Positions 56,168-64,000 of a stretch of 64,000 bases of DNA are shown piece after piece. Position numbers and translations under genes: made by a program. This stretch comes from Asterella californica. Its lineage: Eukaryota > Streptophyta > Marchantiopsida > Marchantiales > Aytoniaceae. The notes under the pieces are model-generated. The model was not told where the DNA came from, did no database searches, and saw nothing but the letters and a program-made list of their open reading frames with translations. Position 1 is the stretch's first letter. Every line of letters begins with the position of its first letter. Where the stretch lies: positions 62,001-126,000 of the forward strand of contig JAYKYS010000005.1 of assembly GCA_036924285.1 (NCBI GenBank), read 5' to 3'.

Positions 56168-56485
56168 GGTTTTGAGCAAGCTTGGTACCATTGGAAAGGT
56201 CTCGACGAGACGCTTCCATTGAGATAAATCTTGTTGCGATATGAAGAGAATTGAGGCGTTGAGGTGTGTTTCTATTTCGCAGACCTGTTGGAGAGAGGAG
56301 TTGACACCCGTGGACAAAATCGATCGTCGAAGGAGCTGTGGTTGTTGGTTTTGAGCAAGCTTGGTACCATTGGAAAGGTCTCGGCGAGACGCTTCCATTG
56401 AGATAAATCTATTTGCGATCTGAGGAGAATTGAGGTTTTGAGGTGTGCTCTTAGCTCGCTGATTTGTTAAACTAGTTCTTCGGTG

Positions 56486-57159
56486 ATGATGGAGGAGATT
56501 AAACAACTCCTTCATAAGGTGTTGGCAGCGGTGGAAGAAGTATCGGTTGAAGTAGCAGATCTGCATCGAGAGCTCATAGCACATAAGAGTGAGCTTGTTT
56601 CTGTTGTGTGCGATGTTCATGCTTTGAAGAACATGCAAACCGTTGTTGCTACAACTACCAAAGAGATTTCTCCTCTACACTCTCAGCATCTGCTGTTTCT
56701 GCTGAGGAGAAATCTGCGGTGGTAAATGTTAATTTCAAAGAAGTAGTAGAGAAGTTGGAGATGAAGATGAAATCTTATGCTGAAGCTACCAAGGCGGCTC
56801 AAGTCTCTCTTTTTCAAGAGCAAGAGAATGAAAAGTTGAACCAACTCTCAAGGGTGAAAAATGTGAGAATATCCGATTTACCTGAGCTAGAGAAGGAAGA
56901 GACCAAAGAAGTAGCTACCACTTTCTTTGCTGACACGTTACATGTTCACAAGCCTATCCTAGTTCAAGCTTACCGCATAGGGCAAAAAGGCTCACAACCT
57001 CGAGCAATATTGGCTAAGTTTGCAGATCAGGCACAACGAGATACAGCGATGGCTAACAAAGCTGTCTTGAAGGGGAGACAGATCTGGTTGTATCCTGATC
57101 TCACACCGCTATAAGCTGAAGCCAAGCGGAAGGAGCTTGTGAAGGTAAAAGAGGTTTAA
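56486..57159 (+). pseudogene. LINE ORF1, copy G, broken by frameshift
   Basis: Same readings as copies E and F. Confidence 0.75.
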
Positions 57160-57259
57160 CAAGGAAAGGTTTTTCATTGCTTTCTTAAGAGAAGGACGTG
57201 TTGTTGTCACACAAAGAAGACGAGATGCTTCCAAATAGCAATTTCCGACCCTTAGAGTT

Positions 57260-60200
57260 ATGATGTGGAACATTCATGGGCTTACTAAGTCAAAGTACAC
57301 AAGCGCTTTACCCATTTGGAACAAGGCTGATATCATCAACTTGGTGGAGACATGAGAACATGAAGGAAACAATGTACATGAGTTGGATGGTTTTACTTTG
57401 ATCGGCTCTACTTGGAACAAGCGCAAGCAACATAAAGGACGTGGTTTTGGAGGTATTGCAACTTACGTCAGATCTTATTTGCATGAGCTTGTTGAAGTGG
57501 TTCTTCAAGATGTGGGTGGACAATATCATTGGATTCGAGTTGGTGGAGAAAGTAGATCTGCATGTTATATCGCAATCTGCTATTTTGCATCTTTGAGCAT
57601 GTCTATCTATCAGACTAGAGCATGTAGCACGAGCCAACCTTTCCATCGTCTTTCTATTGATGTTTTGAGATATCAAGAGAAGGGCAAGGTCTTTATGATG
57701 GGAGATTTCAATGCTAGAGTTCACACTTGCCAATTCACACAATTCTATGCTCTTGACCACTCCCCTATTCTTGAAGAAGATGATGATCCTACTGGTCCCG
57801 TGCCTCCTTAGATACATCCACCAATGACATGAAAGAACACTTCTTGACTTTTGGAGCAATCTGTAGTTTGAAAATTCTGAACGGTACATCCCGTTTTCCT
57901 AGCTCTAACATGAAAACATACGTCTCTACCTCTGGATCAAGCATAGTAGACTACCTCCTCTCCTCATCTCTTGATAGTTCACTCATTTCAGCATTTGAAG
58001 TTTTGGATCTACAACCTGAATCTGATCACACTCCTCTACTGTTCTCACTATCCTTGTCTAGCTCATTTGCACCTTACAAGTTGAAAGGTTTTGATGGGAG
58101 CAACACTACCTCTAGACTTCGTCTTGATCATCGGAAAAGACATCTTTATCAAACTGCTCTAGAGAATTTGATATCTATTACACAGTGGAGCCACAATCTT
58201 GACCAACGAGATACACAATTGACGGATGTCTTGAAGAAAATTGCAACTCGGTTTTTCTCTCAACACTCAAGCAGAAAGCTCAAAGGTAACCCTTGCAATG
58301 GCTGGTTTGATGAAGAGTGCAAACTTGCTCGGTTAAAGGTTCTAGACAAGGCTTGTGACTTGGAAGCAACAACCTTGTACAAGCAGTTGATCAAACGTAA
58401 GAAGAGAGCTTTCTTGAGAAAGAAAGGCTTGGAACTTGCTTTTGATTTTCAGAAGGATCCCAAAGCTTTTTGGAGACGTTTAGCATCCCGTCCAAGTTCA
58501 CCAAGTCTTGATCCTTCAGCTTTGATGTCCTACGTTGAGCAACTTTACTTCTCTCCACATGCACCATGTATGCCACAAAGTGAAGGACTACCGCAGACCT
58601 TTTCAATGGACGAAGTACGACATCAGCTCAGTAGGCTTGCAAGTGGAAAATCTGAGGATCTAGAAAGACTTTCTGCAGAGCTACTACAATGGGGAGGTGA
58701 TTCTCTCATTCCTATACTTACCAAGCTTCTGAATGATGCTGCTGTACATGGTTTCCCTAAGAGTTGGTTTATGCGCAAAGTGATTCTCATCCACAAGTCG
58801 GGCAAGAAGGATGATGTTACCAACTATAGAACTATCATGGTGGGCAACATCTTTGCCAAGTTGTATGGGAGCTTGCTAGAGAGAAAACTCAGTGTTTGGG
58901 CAGAAGAATCTAATGTGAGAGCTCGTTCACAAGCAGGTTTTCGTCCTACCTTTAGCACCATTGATCATATTCTTTGTCTTCGTGTTGCTTGGAAGAAGTC
59001 AAAAGGAAATGGTAAAGCTCTCTATGCTACTTTTATCGACTACACAAAAGCTTTTGATAGGGTGCCTAGGAAGCTCTTATGGGACAGACTTGTTGCCATT
59101 GGTGTTCCTAAAGACATGATGGCAGCGGTTTCTAAACTCTATGAACGAGTTTATGTGAAGCTTACCTCGACACAATCAAAGGAGATCTTTAGCACTATTG
59201 GAGTCATTCAAGGTTGTCCTCTCTCCCTTACTCTATTTGGTATCTTCATCGATGACGTGGAGAGATGTCTTGCTGAATTCGGAGGAGAAGGTGTGAAGTT
59301 GGGAATCTATATCATTCAAGCATTGATTTATGCTGATTATATCATCCTTCTATCACGTGATCCTTTGAGTTTACAACGACATTTGGATGCTCTTGAGGTC
59401 TTTTGCAACAACATGCAGATGGAAGTGAACCTTTCGAAGTCCAAGGTGATGGTGGTGGGTTCAAAAGTGCGCCATTCTTTTCTCTACAAGGGCCAAGTTT
59501 TACAACAAGTGGAGAGTTACAAGTACTTGGGCATTGACTTCTCTCATAACTACGGTTGGGCTTTGTGCATTCATAAGAGAGTTGAAGCTGGTTACAAAGC
59601 TTTGTACTCTCTTTTGAATCGTTGTCGACGTGCTCATCTCTTAGCATGGGATTTGAGAAAGTTTCTCTTCAGAGTTTGATTTTGCCTGTGATACTTTATG
59701 GTGTTCAAGTGTGGGGGCCTGGTGCAAGGAAAGGAGCTTGAGAACGTATCGAGAAGGTTCAAAAAGTGTTCTTACAAGTGGAGCTTGGTGTAAGATGCCA
59801 AACACCATATGCTATGCTCCTTGCTGAATCTGGTTGCTTATCCGTGGAAGCAGAAGCTCTTTACTTGACTATCATTTATGTCTCAAGAGTGAGATCTCTT
59901 GGAGAGACGAGATTACCTTGTCAAGCTCTAAGAGCTACATTCTCATTTGGTTGGTATGCTGATGTGGTGGCTTGGTGTGGAAGATGGAACATTTTTGAGC
60001 GTGATTTTGACCTTCCACCTATTGCTCTTCGGGAGTTGATTCAGAAAAGGTTTTTACATGCTATATGGTCTCAACCCAAGACCAAGATGGCTTACTATCA
60101 GCAACATGTCAACCCCATGTTGGTGTATTGTGAACAAGAGTACCTCCGGACACCTATTTCAATCTCTCTTCCAGATATCATCGCTCAGTACCGCACAAGC

Positions 60201-60455
60201 TCTCATAGACTTGGCATTGAGGAAGGACGTTGGCTAAACATTGTTAGGAGTGAACGGCTTTGTAGACTTTGTGATTTAGATCAAATAGAGGATAATGATC
60301 ATGTATTCATTGTATGTCCCTTGTATGATGAGATTAGATGTAGACATAAGATAGTTGCTAGTGATTTCTATACACTTTTACAGATGTCAGCTCTCCCACT
60401 AGGGCTTTATATTAGAGATATAGTTTCTTGTCGAACCAATGCTCTTTTGCATTGA
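57260..60455 (+). pseudogene. LINE ORF2, copy G, catalytic site lost
   Basis: YADY at 59329-59340; TGA at 59739-59741; RT open 57829-59679; C-terminal reading 59766-60455 with the CX2CX9HX4C knuckle. Confidence 0.9.
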
Positions 60456-60560
60456 TACGATCTCCTAGGGTTTCCTAGGCTCACATGTTGACTTTGTATT
60501 GTATTTTTTTCTGCCTTTGACTCTTTGGGTCTTCCGGGCTTGATATTCATTCATTCATTC

Positions 60561-61150
60561 TACATGCTCTAGTCTGATAGATAGACAATTCAAAGATGCA
60601 AAATAGCAGATTGCGATATAACATGCAGATCTACTTTCTCCACCAACTCGAATCCAATGATATTGTCCACCCACATCTTGAAGAACCACTTCAACAAGCT
60701 GATGCAAATAAGATCTGACGTAAGTTGCAATACCTCCAAAACCACGTCCTTTATGTTGCTTGCGCTTGTTCCAAGTAGAGCCGATCAAAGTAAAACCATC
60801 CAACTCATGTACATTGTTTCCTTCATGTTCTCATGTCTCCACCAAGTTGATGATATCAGTCTTGTTCCAAATGGGTAAAGCGCTTGTGTACTTTGACTTA
60901 GTAAGCCCATGAATGTTCCACATCATAACTCTAAGGGTCGGAAATTACTATTTGGAAGCATCTCGTCTCCTTTGTGTGACAACAACACGTCCATCTCTTA
61001 AGAAAGCAATGAACCCTCCTTGTTAAACCTCTTTTACCTTCACAAGCTCCTTCCGCTTGGCTTCAGGTTGTAGCGGTGTGAGATCAGGATACATCCAGAT
61101 CTGCCTCCCCTTCAAGACATCTTTGTTAGCCATCGCTGTATCTCGTTGTG
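60561..61150 (-). repeat. Unit 8 inverted LINE arm (edge unit, more diverged)
   Basis: Same segment as the other inverted arms but with more private differences, for example gacaattcaaag for gacatgctcaaag near 60585, gaaattacta for gaaattgcta and gttaaacctc for gttaagcctc. Edge repeats are expected to escape homogenisation. Confidence 0.9.
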
Positions 61151-62078
61151 ATCAATGGTGCTAAAGTTCAGATGAAAACCAGCTTGTGAATGAGTTCTCA
61201 CTTCAGAACCTTCTACCCAAGCGTTGAGTTTTGTCTCCAACAAGCTACCATAGAGTTTGGTGGTGGGCAACATCTTTGCCAAGTTGTATGGGAGCTTGCT
61301 AGAGAGAAAACTCAAGTTTGGGCAGAAGGATCCAATGTGAGAGCTCGTTCACAAGCAAGTTTTCGTCTTACCTTTAGCACCATTGATCATATCCTTTGTC
61401 TTCGTGTTGCTTGGGAGAAGTCCAAAGGTAATGATAAATCTCTCTATGCTGCTTTTATTGACTACATAAAAACTTTTGATAGGGTGCCTAGGAAGCTTTT
61501 ATGGGTCAGACTTGTTATCATTGCCAGACTTGTTGATTATTATCATTGGTGTTCCTAAAGACATGATAGCAGCGATTTCTAAACTCTATGAACGAGTTTA
61601 TGTGAAGCTTACCTCGACACAATCAAAAAAGATCTTTAGCACCATTGCAGGTATTCAAGGTTGTTCTCTCTCTCTACTCTATTTGGTATCTTCATTGATG
61701 ACATGGAGAGATGTCTTGCTGAATTTGAAGGAGAAGGTGTGAAGTTGGGAATGTATATCATTCAAGCATTGATTTATGCTGATGATATCATTCTTCTATC
61801 ATGTGATCCTTTGAGTTTACAATGACATTTGGATGCTTTTGAGGTGTTTTGGAACAACATGCAGATGGAAGTGAACCTTTCGAAGTCCAAGGTGATGGTG
61901 GTGGGTTCAAAAGTTCGTCATTCTTTTCTCTAGAAGGGTCAAGTTTTACAACAAGGTGGAGAGTTACAAGTACTTGAGCATTGACTTCTCTCATAACTAC
62001 AGTTGGGTTTTGTGCATTCATAAGAGAGTTGAAGCTGGTTACAAAGCTTTGTATTCTCTTTTGAATCGTTGTCGATGT
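61151..62078 (+). pseudogene. Unit 8 decayed LINE RT fragment with inverted head
   Basis: As the other units, with the same internal duplication and TGA, plus a private TAG near 61931 (ctctag for ctctac). Near 62030-62068 it carries bases of the intact LINE (gctggttac, gaatcg), so it is either less decayed or partly converted. Confidence 0.86.
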
Positions 62079-62265
62079 TGTCGTGTTGTAGATTGGCTAG
62101 GGTGTGAAACCACCACATATCTTTATCGTACGTGTTTTGATGTTGAAGAGCCACCGAGATCTTATCGTGTCGAAAGATAAAGCTCCACGTGGACAATATA
62201 TTTACTCTCCGCTGAGTGGAGATACAAGTAGTACTCTTGTCGTCATGCGAAGTTGATGTATAATT
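62079..62265. repeat. Unit 8 spacer and right edge of the array
   Basis: The spacer runs to ATAATT as in all units, but here it continues into agagaggtgcg instead of the LINE 5' UTR (ggttttgagc). This is the right boundary of the array and probably the ancestral arrangement. The two joins share the bases TT. Confidence 0.75.
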
Positions 62266-63344
62266 AGAGAGGTGCGTGGAGCTTTGGATAGCGTGAAAAG
62301 TTTCCAAGTCTAGTGTGTGTGTTATTAGTATCATTGGATGAAGTAAGAGGCAGTACGAATGATAGATATGAACAAAGAGCCCTTTCGTTATCGTGTCGGA
62401 TATTGCGTGAAAGATGTCTAGGAAAACGCAAGGTTCTTGACTATGGAGATGCTGTGTGCTGAACAGAGACAAGACAGAAAAAGACAACCACGAAAACGAG
62501 TGCTGCAATATATTCTAACTCCAAATGTATGTACATTGCCGGATCTTTCTCCTAAGAGCACAAAACTGAAAAACAGACCAGAGCGGTCTGTAACATGCTT
62601 CAAAGCCCCTAAAACAAACCCTGACACCAAAATCACCGAAACGTAACTCAAAGCAAGAGAAACTTCTCTTTGCTAACAAAAAGAGCTGCACCAGTATCAC
62701 ACGATTGAAACCCAAATCCAAACCACATCCATGTACAATCTCTTAGCCAAAGGTAGCTACCACAAGATGTATATAGCCAACTAGATCTCTATCGAACTCA
62801 AAAGAGCAAAACTTGTAGCGAAGAAACCGAAAAAGATCTATCTGAGAATTTTCTTCTTTCGTCAAACAGTCTTCAGATGTCGATAAGGTCTCCTTCCTTG
62901 ACTCCGCTGGCCCAAGAAACCTTCAGATCCAACTCTCGACAGTCGAGATATCATTGGTTTTTGGTCGTAGGTGACCGAACCTTCAAAAACTCCTCATTAC
63001 GGCTTAAAACTGCACACACCGTTCAAACGAATCGCTTGATCTGATATTTATCTTTTCAGGCAGGTAGATCTAGCTATCATGAACCCAACGAGACTTCAAA
63101 CAAGTCGTTTGGAGTTCCCCTTGCAGAACCACACAACAAATTTGGTCGCAGGTTGACGCAAGCGCTTCCCTTGCGCACGTGTATTGGACTTCTCAATTCT
63201 CCAAAACGTCCATCGACAAATAGAAACAAGCTGGCCCCTTAAGCTGCCCCCTTACGTCAGTCTCTGTACGTACCGGTTCTCTTCAATAATAATGAAGCAG
63301 GCCCCTTGCGTCTTTGATATAACGCCTGAAGTCTCAAATACCCA
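62266..63344. other. Right flank, no recognised feature
   Basis: About 1.1 kb with no supported gene. Short ORFs on both strands (up to ~80 aa) show no domain or recognisable composition. If the spacer is the start of an LTR, this stretch may continue that element, but I found no PBS, LTR end or coding match. Confidence 0.5.
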
Positions 63345-63726
63345 GTCAGCAAGTAAACTAGGGTCTAGTTTGATTTTTTCTTCTTTCGAGTCGCATAACT
63401 TATTCATTAGACGTCCAAACGAAGTAAACAAGGTGCCTATGAAAAGTTGACAATGAGCCCTACCCGTTGATGCGATGAAAGTGGAGATCTGAAATTGTGC
63501 CAAAAGCCCGTAAGCTGGGACCTAGCTTGTTTTCTCCATCTTTCGAGTCCTGTAACTTCTCCAGTAGGTGTCCAAATGAAGTAGACAAGATGCCCATGAA
63601 AAGCTGACAAAGAGCTCTACCCATATATGTGATGAAAGTGAAGATCTGAAGTTGTGCCAAAAGCCCGTAAGCTGGGACCTAGCTTGTTTTCTCCATCTTT
63701 CGAGTCCTGTAACTTCTCCAAGGAGA
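63345..63726. repeat. Tandem repeat, 157-bp period, ~2.4 copies
   Basis: The marker TTTCGAG recurs at 63384, 63541 and 63698, exactly 157 bp apart, and CAAAAGCCCG at 63501 and 63658. The second and third copies are close; the first is diverged. No coding content is seen. Confidence 0.85.
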
Positions 63727-63736
63727 AACCGGGGGA

Positions 63737-63907
63737 GATCCCTTGGAGAGACGAGATTACCTTGTCAAGCTCTAAGAGCTACATTCTCATTTGGTTGGTA
63801 TGCTGATGTGGTGGCTTGGTGTGGAAAATGAAACATTTTTGAGCGTGATTTGACCTTCCACCTATTGCTCTTCGAGAGTTGATTCAGAAAAAGTTTTTAC
63901 ATGCTCT
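63737..63907 (+). pseudogene. LINE ORF2 C-terminal scrap
   Basis: Matches LINE copy A from about 5101 to 5274 (reading LGETRLPCQALRATFSFGWYADVV), with substitutions and a missing base in gcgtgatttgacc that breaks the frame. It is a solitary fragment outside the array. Confidence 0.88.
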
Positions 63908-64000
63908 AGCTGGGAAAAGTTGCTCAGAAATAGTTTGAAAACGTTTTTACATGCTCTAGCTCAGGTAAACTAGATATTCTCACATTCTTCACCCTTGAGA
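63908..64000. other. Window end, short local duplication
   Basis: The words tttttacatgctctagct at the end of the LINE scrap recur about 56 bp later (63952-63962 region). Nothing else is recognised. Confidence 0.5.

Larger units (their letters stand above)
56168..60560 (+). mobile_element. L1-type LINE, copy G (unit 7), last full LINE of the array
   Basis: Nearly identical to copy F. It has one private Gly-to-Arg change before the RT core (SEDLERLSAELL). Its (ATTC)4 tail ends at 60560 and the partial unit 8 follows. Confidence 0.9.
1..62265. repeat. Tandem array of ~6.1-kb LINE-containing units (8 units, two split by Ty3 elements)
   Basis: The same order of blocks recurs with constant spacing: +6103 from unit 1 to unit 2, and exactly +6099 between units 5, 6 and 7. 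Unit 4 is also 6,099 bp once its Ty3 insert and one 4-bp target duplication are removed. Unit ends, taken at the LINE (ATTC)4 tails, are 5768, 25348, 42263, 48362, 54461 and 60560; unit 2 ends at a deletion near 9980. Unit 8 is partial and ends at 62265. Unit 1 begins inside an inverted arm, so the array extends left of the window. Neighbouring units share private variants, as expected from unequal exchange. Confidence 0.95.

Noticed and set aside
62418..62721. Short ORFs in the right flank as a host gene
   Set aside because: Overlapping short ORFs on both strands with no domain and no start context; not supportable as a gene.
1..64000. CRISPR array or bacterial operon
   Set aside because: Repeats are kilobase-scale retroelement units, with no short direct repeats with unique spacers and no Shine-Dalgarno or operon structure.
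1..64000. tRNA or rRNA genes
   Set aside because: No cloverleaf-type A/B box arrangement or rRNA core sequence was recognised on reading both strands.

Overview
The window is nuclear DNA of a eukaryote and consists almost entirely of retrotransposons. No host gene, rRNA, tRNA or prokaryotic signal is visible. My best guess for the source is a green-lineage (streptophyte) genome, possibly a charophyte alga. That rests on remembered resemblance of the Ty3/Gypsy integrase region to polyproteins abundant in Chara, so it is weak.

Positions 1-62265 form a tandem array whose basic unit is 6,099 bp (6,103 bp at the left end). It continues off the left edge. One unit contains, in order: an inverted ~590-bp LINE fragment (ORF1 end plus endonuclease); a short inverted reverse-transcriptase (RT) scrap joined head-to-head to a decayed sense RT pseudogene; a 187-bp spacer whose first 31 bp resemble the start of the Ty3 LTR; and a nearly full-length L1-type LINE of about 4.4 kb. 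The LINE has a tandemly repeated 5' UTR, ORF1 with an RNA-binding-like region, ORF2 with endonuclease, RT and C-terminal CCHC, and an (ATTC)4 tail. All LINE copies share the same frameshifts and the same stop in the endonuclease. Units 5-7 also share loss of a catalytic Asp (YADD to YADY). The array therefore grew by DNA duplication of a dead LINE, not by retrotransposition of these copies. Unit 2 and unit 3 are joined by a deletion at ~9980.

Units 3 and 4 each carry a 10.8-kb Ty3/Gypsy element (11858-22668 and 28772-39583), inserted at the same nucleotide of LINE ORF2. Each has 2,404-2,405-bp LTRs that differ at only about one site within the element, a PBS, a polypurine tract, gag (zinc knuckle plus protease) and pol (RT, RNase H, integrase) in the -1 frame. 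The two elements differ from each other in a patchwork: blocks with no visible difference alternate with blocks at a few percent divergence. Every LTR contains two adjacent, mutually similar small ORFs of unknown function (71 and 67 aa) in the putative R-U5 leader.

From 62266 the array stops. The right flank holds unrecognised sequence, a 157-bp tandem repeat and a LINE scrap. The most unusual points are the identical insertion site of two non-identical Ty3 elements, the paired LTR micro-ORFs, and the built-in inverted LINE arms that could fold into long double-stranded RNA.
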